Assembly: GCF_000485595.1 (NCBI RefSeq)
Contig: NW_014577080.1
Location: 523,475 to 567,936 of the forward strand
Origin: Priapulus caudatus
Taxonomy: Eukaryota > Priapulida > Priapulimorpha > Priapulimorphida > Priapulidae
Direction of reading: 5' to 3'
Length of the DNA: 44,462 nt
Position numbers and translations under genes: made by a program. Positions 1 to 11,790 of the stretch are shown in pieces. Each line of letters begins with the position of its first letter. Within the stretch, counting starts at the first letter, position 1. The notes under the pieces are model-generated. The model searched no databases and was not told where the DNA came from. It worked only from the letters and a program-made list of their open reading frames with translations.

Positions 1-2085
1 CGCGGTTAAATTCATCATGCCGAAGCAATTTATGCGGATTAGCTCGTTCTCTGCTGTAAGTGCCCGAGAGTAAATCAAGAGAGTCTTTATACATACGCGA
101 CAGAGCGGCGGTTGTTGCGACACATGCATGCAGTTCGAATCTCTCCGCCTAGACGCCCTCTATGGCCGTCAATGGATTGTAGAAAGAATGCGCGCGCTAA
201 CTAACTGAGAATACTAAAAACGTGGTTCTGACTGGTTTCTCCCCCATTCGATGTGGGCTTCCTAATGACAGCCCCGCCCAGTCAGCGTTATGACGCCGTC
301 ACTCGCGACTCTAGCTATATCTTTAGTTAATTTACTATATCGTTGTACTTCCTGCTCGTGTGCTGCCGAATCCGGCGACTTTCATATACATGCAGTTTGT
401 ATGCTGCGCTATTATAAGTCTGCTAATTCTCATACAGCTTCTCTTTTTTTAGAAAATAACGTCTACCCGCTTGTTTGATTTATTATCACTATTAATGAGT
501 GTTATTATTATTATTGCTTGAACGAAAGACAATGCAGTGGGTTGCGTATCTGACTCCGCTTCTATCGGGGTCATTATTAGAGTGTTAATGGTAACTATGC
601 GGTTATCGTGAGAAATTTGCCATTACTTTTAATAGGGGTGGATTTAATTCTTACATGAGTTATAATAATAGAATTCCGTCAACTTACTGGTATCGACTGG
701 AATGAAAGTAACGCTATCTCTTTGCTGTCTAACTATTGGTCTGTAGTTAAAGCCAATGTTTTTTTCATTTTCATGCCTACTCTAAGCGCATCTAGAGCTG
801 CTGCGGCACTAGCATATTCGATTTCACTTAAGACACTCGGTTGCAAAGAAAATCATTCTACTTACAGGATTTTACGGGATTTCGCAGCGAAGAAGGAGAC
901 CATCCCTATTAGACCAAGTGAAACCTGAAACATTTTTGCTCGGGAAATGAAAAAAATACTGAATTCGAGGCAGATCCAGTAGGGAAAAAAGTAGATAACT
1001 CTTGAGTATGAAGAAAGATTATAATCAGGAAATGGCATTTGATGTAGAAGGAAGTAGTAGTAAGACACATGTCTATATATTATATAATAGAGCAGAGCCG
1101 AGAATGGTCGTCGAAGTCGAGCACTTGAGTCGAGGATCTAGTACTACACGTTACAGCACTGATCTATATCGATTTATACGACTTCATCTTCTGACATAGA
1201 ACAAAGCTTGAATAGGGAAATAATATCATGCTCGGGCTTTGATTATTTGTCGAATCTAAGTAAAAAAAAAAGTATAATATGTTATGATGTGATGGCTCAA
1301 AGAAATCGTGTCATTTTTATCTTATTCTGAAGAGAAATTATAGATGTGAAAATACAAATTCTAGGATTGGGGTAAATATAGATTATGCTGACGTTGCCTG
1401 CATCGATTTTAATGCGGCATTTTTCGTAGTTATAAAACAAGTATATATGTATAGGGATATTGACTCATCATAATCTATATGTATGATTACTAGCAGGCGA
1501 TATTCTCGTGGAATATCACTAATAACATGTTGCAACAGTAAAGATGTGCTGTCTGTGACAACAATGTGCTAGTAAAACTTTTCTGCGCAATGCAAACTCA
1601 CGACTCAGCTATTGTCGTGGAATGCAGTTTTCCATCTGATGTGATGTATTTTAGCCCTAGTGCTAACCATGACACGACAATTTATACGGTGGAATATATG
1701 TGGAGAATTCGGACCCGTCGTATACCGTAAATTACTATACTACTACAAAACGAAAGTATGTTATGATTATTAATAGTATTTCCTCCTTGGTATGCGGTGA
1801 AATCGTATAGACATTGAAAACGATACTCTGAGGGTTAGGTGAGTAGGTTGGGTTTTCTTATTTTCGTTGCTTTTCTCGAACGCGTCGACATTTCTCTTTC
1901 CCCGGTTATTATGCGTGTCACGCTTCTTTTTCTCCACTTTGGACTTGGTCATCATGGGCGTCTTATCTCAATCGTTGTTTGTCTCAGTGCTGTTCAAATG
2001 CAATAATTCCTTGTCTCTTTCCCCCAATCTCTACTTGGGAACCCTGAACCTTACTTAGCACTCTTATATATACCACTCACCGGAT
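1..2085. other. Non-coding sequence, nothing recognised
   Basis: Moderately AT-rich unique sequence with scattered short open frames, none longer than about 80 codons and none resembling a known family. No tRNA-like, rRNA-like or transposase-like signal was seen. It may be intergenic or belong to a long 5' intron of the downstream Ig-domain gene, but nothing in the sequence decides this. Confidence 0.5.
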
Positions 2086-2097
2086 CCCTTGCTGCCA

Positions 2098-2111
2098 TCT
2101 CGCTCTCTATT

Positions 2112-2159
<48 letters not shown>

Positions 2160-2315
2160 TCTCTCCTCTCTCTCTGCTCTCCTCTCGCATCGTCTGCTCT
2201 CTCTCTCTGCCTCTCGCGCTCTTTCTGCCTCTCTCTTCTCCTGCTCTCTCTCTCTCTCTCTCGTTCTCTCTCTATTCGCCCTCTCTCTCTCTCCACCTTC
2301 TCTCTCTCTCTCTTC

Positions 2316-2357
<42 letters not shown>

Positions 2358-2445
2358 CTCGCTCTCTCTCGCTGGCTTTCTCTCTCTTTCGCTCTCTCCC
2401 TCTCCCTCTCTCTATCTATCTATTTCTTTCGCTCTCTACTTATTT
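2098..2445. repeat. (CT)n low-complexity tract
   Basis: About 350 bases of nearly pure pyrimidine on the plus strand, mostly CT dinucleotides interrupted by single G or A bases. It opens artificial Leu/Ser-rich (plus) and Arg/Glu-rich (minus) frames that are by-products of the repeat. A polypurine/polypyrimidine run of this length can adopt triplex structure; that is general knowledge and was not tested here. Confidence 0.95.
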
Positions 2446-3150
2446 ACCTGCCTATCCCTATCTCTATCTCTGCCTTTTGTACTTTCCCCCTTACACTCGA
2501 TCTTGCACACTCGATTCATGCTTATCATTAACGGCACTCATCTTTTACCAATCTTCAATCTGCCTCTGGAGTCTAGTTGGTGTAGGTTTCGCATTAAAGG
2601 CTATAGACTGTGTGGGCTGTTGAGTAGAGTAGAGTAGAGCACTACATATCCGAATTCTTTCTATCACATGAGCGGGCGTTCTCTCGACGATTCCCCTAAT
2701 GCCTGTTCAATGCTATATAGCTATTGCATAGTCCGGTCGCTATTATGTCCGTAATACATATATTAGAAAAATCTGCTCCGCGTTCTACAGGTGCTGGAGA
2801 CGAATTGATGAGCAGTGTCGGGTCCCGAGTGTTGGCTGTGTGTGGTGTGGCCTGGGTCGCAGTTCGGGGGGCCTGCCGTGCGGTGGTGCACGGGGGATTA
2901 AAGCACGAGTGAGGCTTGACGGATGATGCGTAGGCAATACACGGGGAAGTGTGAAGTGCCGAGATGATGGCTGACACATCCGCAGAGCGTGATAGCGATC
3001 GACGTGAGCCGTGAGTGTACGCGTGACGACGACGTCGAGTGTTGTCGCCGCTCCGTCGTTGACGGTGTCGTAGCTCGTCGCTATGGTTTCGCTCGCGGCC
3101 GAATACTCGCCGTCACCTGGAGCTGGCCATTCGAAATCGCCCGCTGCTAG
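2446..3150. other. Spacer between (CT)n and GT-rich tracts
   Basis: Mixed-composition, CpG-containing sequence. The minus strand stays open from the GT tract down to about 2785, but the unique part of that frame has no recognisable domain. It contains a short tandem GTAGA run near 2622-2637. No gene is supported. Confidence 0.5.
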
Positions 3151-3157
3151 CGTGTTG

Positions 3158-3367
3158 ACGGTTTGTGTGTGGTGTGTTGCTTGTGTGTGGTTGTGTGTGC
3201 TGTGCGGTGTGTGTGTGTGCGCGGCTGTGTGTGTTAGTGATCCGTGCTGGGTCGGGGGATTGTGTGTGGTGTGTGTGTGGTTGCTGTGTGTGGTGGCTGT
3301 GTTGTTTGTGCTGTGTGTTTTGTCGTGTGTGTGTGTGTGTGTGTGTGGTGGTGTGTGTGTGTCGTGG

Positions 3368-3402
<35 letters not shown>

Positions 3403-3942
3403 TTGTGTATGTGTCGTGTTTGTGTGTGGGCCGGTTTGTGTGGCGAACGTGTGTCGGTGTGTTAGTGTGTGCGTGTGGTTGCTTGTGTGGTGTGTGTGTG
3501 TGTTGTCGAGGTGTGTGTCGTGTGTGCGTGTGGTGGGGTGTGTGTGTGTGTTTGTGTGTGTGTGCTGTTTCGTGTGTGTGTGTGTGGTGGGTGGTGGGGG
3601 TGTGCCGGTGCGGCTGTGTGTGTGTGTGTGTGTGTTTTGTTTGTGTGTGTGTGTGTGTATGTGTTGTGTATGTGGTTGTATTGTGTGTATGTGTGTGTGT
3701 ATGTGTGTGTGGTTGTGCATGTGTTTGTGGGGTGTGTGTGGCATGTGTGTGCTGGTTGTATATGTGTGTGTGTTGTGTGTGTGTTTAGTGGTATTTGCTG
3801 TGTGTGTGTGTGGTGTGTGTGTGTGTCGTCTGGTGTGTGTGTGGGGTTTGTGTACGTGTGTGTGTGTGTGTGTGTGTGGGTGTGTGTTGTGTGTCAGGGA
3901 GTATATATGATATGGTGTGTTGCGGGAGGGCTCAGTTGTGTG

Positions 3943-3976
<34 letters not shown>

Positions 3977-4202
3977 TGTGTGTATGCCGCTCGCGCGTTC
4001 GCAGTGTGTGTGTGTGTTGTGTGCGGGTGGGTGCTGCGCGCGCACGGCGCGCGGGTGTAGTGTGGGTATGTTGTCTGTGCGCGCGCGTCGGCGTGCGCGT
4101 GGTGTGTGTATGTGCGTGCGTACACGCGTGTACGTGCGCGTGTGAGTGTGTGTGTATGTGCGTGTGTGTGCGTGCGTGCGTGCGCGCGCGCGTGTGTGTG
4201 TG
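3158..4202. repeat. Kilobase-scale GT-rich tract
   Basis: Just over 1 kb of alternating purine-pyrimidine sequence dominated by GT on the plus strand (CA on the minus strand). Interruptions are mostly G, GC or C, and the composition shifts to GCGC-rich in the last 200 bases (4030-4195). All frames through it give Cys/Val-rich or Thr/His-rich artefacts. The degenerate but strictly GT-biased pattern suggests an old expanded microsatellite, or one with uncorrected read errors. Confidence 0.93.
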
Positions 4203-5907
4203 ATTTAGAAATAGAAGCACGCAGTCTTGCTTACACCCATGGCTTCAAGGGTAGATTTGGCCGCCGGACGCAGGGAGTGCATAGCGAGATTATTGATCAG
4301 CTGCATGCGGCACTAAGGCGTAACCAAGTCACAAACGAGACTGTGAACAGACGAACCCCTCGTTTACCTTTTCGCTGCGTGCTTCTTTGCCAGCCGACGT
4401 TGCTGACTTAGTTGGTAAATAATTTTAATCCGTGTTCATATCGTCTGCATCGGGCCGCGCATGCGCTGTTCGGATGATATGGCACTTCAAAAATCCGATG
4501 TTATTATCCTCCCACGTATACATGCGGTGGGCGAACGGGGACGCAGCGCGTGGCTAAAGGGCAATACGCTAACGCAAACCTTGTTTCTGAGTGAGTGCTG
4601 GCAGCTGCGTGTGACTGCGTGCAGGTCAATGGTTCTTCCGCCTTATATAGTCAATATAATCAATTACCACGAGTTCCCATCATTACTGCGACGTGCATAC
4701 ATAACGGTGTGCCGACAACGAAAATGTGGCGTGAAAGGTGGGAGGGTGACGCAGTCTTCTATACTCTAGTCTCTTGGTCTATAGCTTTTAGTCGACCGAA
4801 ACATCATGGCGGCTACCAGTGTTTTCTCCTCTTCTCGCATCTAAGTAAAAATATTCGGCCGTCTAAGTAAAAATAATTAAATTAAATTTATTATATTATT
4901 ATTTATTATTATTTATTATCTATTTATTTATTTTATTTATTTTTTATTAAATATCTCATTAATTTCGGTAGCCTTTCGCAATAGTAGGTGCCAAGCACGT
5001 GTTTCGTTGTGACTGTGGGACATCGTAACGGCTGGACGGAAACCCGTCAGCATACCGTCGTAGATTTCTCGTGGAACCGTGAGCGAGCATCACCGAAGTG
5101 ATTCTTTATTCATATAGCTGCTAGGCTGTCAGTACAAAGGTTCCGTCAATTGAGTCTCATCGTGCTATCACTATTCTTGATATCATCTTTGAACACGCGT
5201 GCAACTAAAATGACTTCACGATATCACCCACTGCGACAACTCCTCATCAGAGGAAGCTCTTCTAGGCGTTTCTATCGAGGTTTTTATGAGTTTTTTCTCC
5301 TCGCTATTAAAGGAATATTGCGGCCGAATTGTTATTCATAGTGCTTCCCTATGCGATCTAATACGCGATTTGATTACAGTATATGATCATTCATAGCACG
5401 CTATCAAAACGCCCGCTCTGAAAGCAATTGTTTAGCTACTCTATACCCATATACGTTTAAGCATACATAAGCGATGCTCATTTCCAGAGTAATAAAGAAT
5501 AAAACTTCAAGGCTTCTATGAGACCTTTCGGCGCCTTACGGCAGTAATAAAGAGGCCGCTGGACTATATTAGAAGCCATATTAAACCAAGCCCGTTGTTT
5601 TACGCATTAATGAACTATTAGATGGCTTGGGTGATCGACCGGTTTCTACTAACATCGAGATCACAATTATCCATGACCGATGTTATATTAAAATTGAATA
5701 AATTTTGCGCATAAAAGCATATGCATCGCAAAAACAAACGCGCGAGTAAACATTGGTGAACTCCCGTTCTCTCAAAATGCAATTAGCAGTTGATGTTAAT
5801 AAAGACGCCGACCCGAGGGGAATACATGCAAATGCAATAAGGCGGGAACCTGGTGCCAGTAGTCTGCACTGGTGGAACGGCGGTCAGCGTGCACTGCTTT
5901 ACGCCAT
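4203..5907. other. Non-coding sequence with AT-rich patch
   Basis: Unique sequence with no supported gene. It includes an AT-rich patch of ATTT/ATTATT units at about 4870-4955. Open frames of about 100 codons at 4106-4411 and 4461-4769 show no recognisable domain and no coding signal that I can identify. Splice-like AG/GT sites occur, but no Ig-domain hallmark (Cys, Trp, DxGxYxC) was found in any frame read. Confidence 0.45.
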
Positions 5908-5956
5908 TACGCTGATTCACGCACCGCTCCCTATTCTGAAGTAAAAGCCCACCGCG
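5908..5956. repeat. Direct repeat, left copy (about 48 bp)
   Basis: This segment, containing TTCTGAAGTAAAAGCCCA, recurs in the same orientation at 6293-6340 with a few substitutions and one small indel. Both copies sit directly beside simple-repeat tracts. This suggests a duplication created during repeat expansion, or the flanks of an element whose body is now low-complexity sequence. Confidence 0.8.
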
Positions 5957-6216
5957 CGGGTGCCTGTGCGTGCGTGCGTGCGTGCGTGTGTGTGTGTGTG
6001 TGTGTGGTGCGTGCGTGGCGTGCGTGCATGGCGTGCGTGCGTGCGTGCGTGTGTGTGAGAGAGAGAGAGAGAGCGTGTGCGTGTGTAAGTGTGCGTGCGT
6101 GGCGTGCGTGTGTGCGTGCGTGCGTGCGTCCGTCCGTCCGTCCGTGCATGCTACATGCGTGTGCAGATTGTTTAGTTAGGTTGTCAGGGCGTATGTCTGT
6201 TTGAGCGTGCGCGTAT

Positions 6217-6285
<69 letters not shown>

Positions 6286-6292
6286 AGATAGA
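5957..6292. repeat. Compound microsatellite: GTGC, GA, CCGT, AT units
   Basis: Starts with GTGC/GT-rich units, then a (GA)n run near 6057-6073, CGTC units near 6126-6145, and a long (AT)n run at about 6214-6282 broken by AATA steps. It lies between the two copies of the direct repeat at 5908-5956 and 6293-6340. Confidence 0.9.
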
Positions 6293-6340
6293 TACGCTGA
6301 TTCATGCATCGCTCTATTCTGAAGTAAAAGCCCAATCGCG
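6293..6340. repeat. Direct repeat, right copy (about 48 bp)
   Basis: Second copy of the 5908-5956 repeat, same orientation. The shared core TTCTGAAGTAAAAGCCCA is identical; differences are small substitutions and a missing dinucleotide before the core. Confidence 0.8.
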
Positions 6341-6347
6341 CTTATAT

Positions 6348-6380
6348 ATAAACACACACATGCAAACACACACACACGCA

Positions 6381-6412
<32 letters not shown>

Positions 6413-6445
6413 ACGCACGCACGCACGGCACGCACGCACCGCACG

Positions 6446-6483
<38 letters not shown>

Positions 6484-6484
6484 C
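6348..6484. repeat. (CA)n/(GCAC)n followed by (AT)n
   Basis: CA-rich microsatellite with GCAC interruptions to about 6451, then a pure (AT)n run to 6484. This is roughly the reverse complement in kind of the tract at 5957-6292 (GT then AT on the left, CA then AT on the right). Confidence 0.9.
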
Positions 6485-7375
6485 TGCTATAGGACTTGAA
6501 ATTTTTTTGTCACGGATTTTTTTACGAGAAACTGAAATGGCTTTACATAGATTGCTAAGATGCTGCCGCTGCGTTGTACAGTCGGAAGGGTGACACAACG
6601 TGTCACGGTTAGACGTCATCTTGCCTGCAGTGGTCTGTTCATTTAGCACGTTGAGAGGCTAGGCCAAGTCGCGTTAGAAGGGATCGATGTTAATGTCTCT
6701 GAAGAAGTCAGGTTGCGGCCGCATCTTCTGTCATATGCTCCCTCCGCCGAGACGTGCTCTGTGGCGTTGCACGGATGCGAACGCACGACTTTCTTTACTA
6801 CCGTGCAGAGCACGAGCATTTAGCTCTCCTTACATTTCAGTTTTATTGGGTTTCTGGGGGCGATTTCTATTCCGTAAACGACATGCCTCGGCTACCGTTG
6901 CCGTTACGCGCTCTCCCACCGGAGCAATTTATCCCAATGTTGGAATACGAGTATGCAGTAGTGCCCTCGCCTATACAGCGAGGACCGACTACGTAAGTAA
7001 CACAACAGCTCATCCTAGCACGGATATAGAATGGCATCACCGCGTGCGTGCAGTTCTGCTGGATCGAACGCTCATCGATATACGAATTAGCCGCTGCAAT
7101 AGTGCGATGTAGGCTCATTAATAACAGTTATTAAACATCGTTATTAGACGTAATAAGGACTAATTCGCATCGCGAAATTAGCGACTGAACTCGCAGTGAA
7201 ATTATGGAACAGTATTCGTGTATATATAAGTGAACGAGTGAAATACGGGCGGTGTAAATTTGAGTTATTATAAAAATGAACAAGTTGTCTTGACCCCAGA
7301 TAGTAAGCGATGTAAACGTACACTGGTAAGCTATAAATATGCCACGCGAAAAAAGACGTTATACACCAACTCCAC
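6485..7375. other. Non-coding sequence, nothing recognised
   Basis: Mixed-composition sequence. Overlapping plus-strand frames of 80 to 141 codons lie between 6687 and 7112, but none resembles a known family and the frames compete with each other. A coding exon cannot be excluded but is not supported. Confidence 0.4.
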
Positions 7376-7420
7376 GTGTGCACATATGCGCACACGTGCA
7401 CACGCACGCGCGAAGACGTG

Positions 7421-7491
<71 letters not shown>

Positions 7492-7522
7492 CATCACCAC
7501 ACACACGCGCGCGCGCGCGCAA
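7376..7522. repeat. (CA)n microsatellite
   Basis: CA-rich run with GCAC units at the left edge and GCGC units at the right edge. Confidence 0.92.
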
Positions 7523-7840
7523 AAGCTTACTGCGTTTCGTACGACTGTACCTGTAGTAAACGCTTGCTTGACATTAATTCTCGGTGAGGCATCAGTGCAT
7601 TTCACTCTTTAGATGTTAAACACGGTTAACACAAGAAAATCCACGACGGAACGAGTGACGACGCATCGGCGCTGTACGTCCACTTAACGCGCACTATATA
7701 ACTGCCGCAACCCACCCGCTGTGGAATTACGCTCGCTAGAATCTTCACGACGCAGGTTGACTCCATGAAACACGTTGAGGTGGCATATCAGGCTTTTGCC
7801 ACGCACGTTTGTGCTGCACGCCGAACACGCTGTTATTCAC

Positions 7841-7900
7841 ACACAGCCACCGTAGCAATCGTCGCACAGTCGGTAACGGCGACTGCTACGGTGGCTGTGT
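7841..7900. repeat. Perfect 17-bp inverted repeat (hairpin 1)
   Basis: Arms at 7841-7857 (ACACAGCCACCGTAGCA) and 7884-7900 are exact reverse complements around a 26-base loop. The left arm lies just outside the duplicated segment S1 and the right arm inside it, so the second copy of S1 (starting 23669) has lost the left arm. Confidence 0.85.
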
Positions 7901-10480
7901 CGTAGCCATAACATCAGGAGTGTATAATATAGTCAGATCATATGCATGTTATCAGGAATGTCTATATTATACACTCCTAAAAGTGTCAGTGACATCCATG
8001 TAACACAACATGTGACTTCATGTCTGCACTGCAATTGTTCGTGTGTGAGGCGGACGTGGGAACCGTGTGGGAGAGGGGGGGGGAGATTAGGTTCGCAGGA
8101 AAGTCGCAGGAATAATCTACGAATACTACAACACATACTATATTTTCCTGCACATTAAATCGTGAACAAGCAAGAAAAATTGAAAAAATTTAAATACCTT
8201 TCAAGCAAGCCTTACACCCTGCACTGCTACGCTGCTGCCACTTCGCTATACTACTGGCTTACCTGCTGCTACTACTGCATGCCACAGTATAGTACTAAAT
8301 ACTAGCTATAGTTGGCTCCGTATTTACGCGGGCGTATAGCTACTAAATACGTTATATTATGCGTATTCTAGAAAAAATTATTTCAGGTTGGTAAGCTGAT
8401 TTTGATGCTGACGTTACAATAGAATAGGCAATACGCATAGCAATACCAAATGGCAATAAAAATAACAATAACAAATATATTTTCGCGTGCGCGAGCTTCA
8501 CAATCATGCATCGCAGCTCACTGTGGAGACAGTAACGTATATGCACACCACGTATAATTTTAATTGTTCTAACTTTTATCTCGCTGTCATCACTCGCATT
8601 CTTTTGTGTACGCGTGCATGTGTTTTTTTACAGTTTTTCTGCCTTTTAATATATTCAATTTAATGCTTTGAACGCGACTTGGTTTTTTCGATACGGCTGC
8701 ATGATTGAGCGATTCGTCACGCTACTGGGCACTAACACAAATTGAGAACGAATTTTTAAAGTGTCTTCACAGAGTTCAGAGTAGATACGACTGCATGCGT
8801 GTGTAGCGTGTATGTAATCAATCGGGATTAACGTGTGTCTGTTACATCGGTTTTATTTGGAGCCATAATATTCTTGCATGGCTTCGCGTAGGGCTATCGT
8901 TGCTTATGCACTCCAACAAAACAGAATCTTATATTAAATATTAGGAAGTATATATACAAATCAATAATCTGGTCATGTATAACCGTACGAGAATGAATAG
9001 ATGGAATACCGCAAGCGCGCGCGAATGCAGACAAATACACGCGCACGCGTGCGTGCAAATGCGACGACGAACGCACCCACGGACGCACGCGCAGCGGCAC
9101 ACGCACACGACCACAACACACGCGCACACACACATACACTACACCGAGCACCACACCACACACACACACACACACACGCACGCACGCACGCACGCGCGCG
9201 CGCACACAGACGCTCAAATAGTTGCGTGAAATTAAGATTTACCATAATGGTTTATTGTGTTAGTTAGAATTTGTGATATTTTTATAACTGGAACTTTCAT
9301 AGCGTTGGTGAGACAAAAATGGTTCACAAATTCTTGCGCTGAATGTCACACGCTACTTCCACTACCAGTGGAGTGTTTTTCCACTACTGCATCTCAGCTC
9401 GTTAAGAAAAGGCTAGGCATCTCCATATATCACTAGGCCCACCAAGACGCAAAAGCATGAAAGCGAACTGAGATAGCATTCGGACTCGGTTCGATAAAAA
9501 TTTCGAATGCAGTCGGGCACGAAAAAATATTATACCGATGGAATTCATACTGGTGAACTTTCTTATAGGCACAATCAATATCAATGGAATCGTGGTCGCT
9601 TATGTTTTCACTGTATTCTTTCTGCTTATTGGTGCCATCGTGGCATGGCATGCTCCTTTCGTATTTGCTCGAGATAGTGTACTATAAGGAGGCCTATAAT
9701 ACTATATACTTTATATACTAACATAATAATATGATACTGAATAGTAAGAACCCGGTTAGAATTACTTGTTATATTCATTTAATCATGATTTAATTTAATA
9801 AATAGATTTAGTTGGGAATAAAACTTCAAGGTCGACAGTCGGTCAAACACACAGAAAAAGCGCACATTTAATTCCGTCGTAGATTCAGTAACGGACCACG
9901 TCGAGCAGATATATTTTCCTAGTTCACAAATTGCAGACGGATTCGCGTAATATAATTTATTTGAGCGTAACAGGGAACCATATACCATATATCAGTTGCG
10001 AGTTTCGCAGCACGCGAGCGAAAGTCATGCGTGATATATTGCGCTGGCCATGTGTAACACTCGGCCGTTCGTCACGAAGCTCATGATCATTTGTGCGCGA
10101 CTATCGAGTGTTGCGCATTATTATATGTACGTCTCCTTCCTCTCACTATATAATCTCCCCGTGCTCGTTTTATTTTGGGTGTAGGGGTGCGTTCGAAAAT
10201 TTGATCCGCCGCTTTGCCAGGCTACAATAGAATCGATTTATAACGTGTACGTTTGGAACGCAAAGTGTGATATTCCGTTCTGTACAAACCACGCATCTAT
10301 ACATACACACACCCACTGCGAGCGCGGCCACACGCACACGCATACACCCGCACGCACACGCATACACCCGCACACGCACGCACGCACGCGCGCACACACA
10401 CGCACACACACACATATATACACACACACACGCACGCACGCACGCACGCACACACACACATATACATACACACACACTCC
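7865..10480 (+). repeat. Duplicated segment S1, first copy
   Basis: About 2.6 kb collinear with 23669-26350. Long shared blocks (for example the GAGAATGAATAGATGGAATA site near 8990 and 24815) are separated by many single-base insertions, deletions and a few substitutions. It contains a CA-rich tract (about 9035-9210) and ends in CA then TACA repeats. No coding region is supported in either copy; short open frames in one copy are not kept in the other, which argues against them. Whether this is a real duplication or an assembly duplicate is discussed under findings. Confidence 0.9.
7916..7978. repeat. Perfect 17-bp inverted repeat (hairpin 2)
   Basis: Arms at 7916-7932 (AGGAGTGTATAATATAG) and 7962-7978 are exact reverse complements with a 29-base loop. 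The same hairpin is present in the duplicate at 23720-23793, where the loop is longer because ATGTTATCA is repeated. Confidence 0.88.
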
Positions 10481-11245
10481 ACATACATACATACATACAT
10501 GAACATACATACATACATACATACATACATAGCATACATACGGAATCATATACATAACATGACATACATACATAGACATAAGCATACATAACCATATCAT
10601 AGCATAATACTGACATACTAATACATAGCATACATACATACATACATAGCATAGCATGCATCATCAGCATGGCATGTCATGCATGCATGCATGCATCATG
10701 CATGCATACGATACATACATACATACATAAACATATCATACAGTACATACATAGCCATACATACATACTACATACATACATACTACATACATACAATACA
10801 TACATAACATACATAGCATACATACATACATACTACATACGTACATACATACATACATACGTACATTACATACATACATACATACAACATACTATACATA
10901 CATACATACAGTACATAACATTACATACATACATACTACATTACATACATACATACATTACATACATACATACATACGTACCCATACATACATACATCAT
11001 ACATAGCTACTACAGACATAGCATACATACATACATGACATACATCATACATACATACATACATCATACCATACATAGCATACATACATACATACATACA
11101 TACATACATACATACATACATCACAGTACATACATACATACATACAGTACAATAAAGCATACAATACATACATACATACATACATACGATACATACAGGT
11201 CTACAAAATACAATAAACAATACATACATAACGCATACATTAACA
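10480..11245. repeat. (TACA)n tetranucleotide array, part 1
   Basis: Long TACA/CATA tetranucleotide array with frequent one-base slips and short interruptions such as CATAGCATAC. Frames through it give Met-Tyr-Val-Cys or Ile-His-Thr-Tyr repeats that are artefacts. Confidence 0.95.
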
Positions 11246-11790
11246 CAGGCCCGTAGCCAGGGGGGGGGTGTCGGGGGTTCGAACGAACCCCCCGAGCCTC
11301 CCCCCCCCAAGCAAAAAAAAAATGTTGGTTGAAAAATTTGGCAAGATTTCAACTACAAGATATCCGAGCATCACATTTTAGTGTAATAATATGGACAAAA
11401 ATACTGCCATCGTGGCGGGAGGGTGACACAGTGAACAGCCCCCTCCCACACCCTCCCCGCCGGCTCGGTGCTTGGCTCCCTCGCCCTGGTCGCTTATCGG
11501 CGCCCGAGACAGGGGCGTGTAACAGGGGGGGATCCAGGAGAGAGTCCAAGAACCCCCGTAATGACTCGAGCGCAGAAAAAAACGCATCTGAGGGGGTGTT
11601 AAATTTTAAAAAAAATTCCTGGGGATAGCCCCAGATCCCCCTTCGCGTGCTCGTAACTTTGGGATTTACGGTTAAGAACCCAACCGCCCCCTGGTACAAA
11701 ATCCTGTACACCCCCTGGCCAGCAAATTGCTGAACATTGAAAAACGAACCCCCCCCCCAACATAAAGAGACTGCTACGAAGGCCTAAGCA
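11246..11790. mobile_element. Candidate non-autonomous DNA element inside (TACA)n
   Basis: A block of about 540 bp with very different composition interrupts the TACA array. It is rich in G- and C-homopolymers and contains the near-perfect palindrome GGGGGTTCGAACGAACCCCC at 11273-11292. Its ends form a weak inverted pair: AGGCCCGTAGCCAG on the left and, reverse-complemented, AGGCCTTCGTAGCAG on the right. No transposase is encoded. Homopolymer-rich non-autonomous elements of this general look are common in invertebrate genomes, but the family assignment is inference. Confidence 0.5.

Noticed and set aside
2785-3160. Minus-strand open frame continuing beyond the GT tract into unique sequence
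   Set aside because: The unique part has no recognisable motif; openness follows from CpG-rich, stop-poor composition.
2089-4220. Long Leu/Ser-, Cys/Val- and Thr/His-rich open frames
   Set aside because: They are translations of (CT)n and (GT)n tracts on either strand; no domain, start context or splice structure supports a gene.
6687-7112. Overlapping plus-strand frames of 141 and 80 codons
   Set aside because: They compete in different frames over the same bases, lack recognisable domains and no duplicate or splice evidence supports either.
11273-11292. tRNA B-box-like GGTTCGAA
   Set aside because: It is part of a palindrome in a homopolymer-rich element; no cloverleaf or A-box was found around it.
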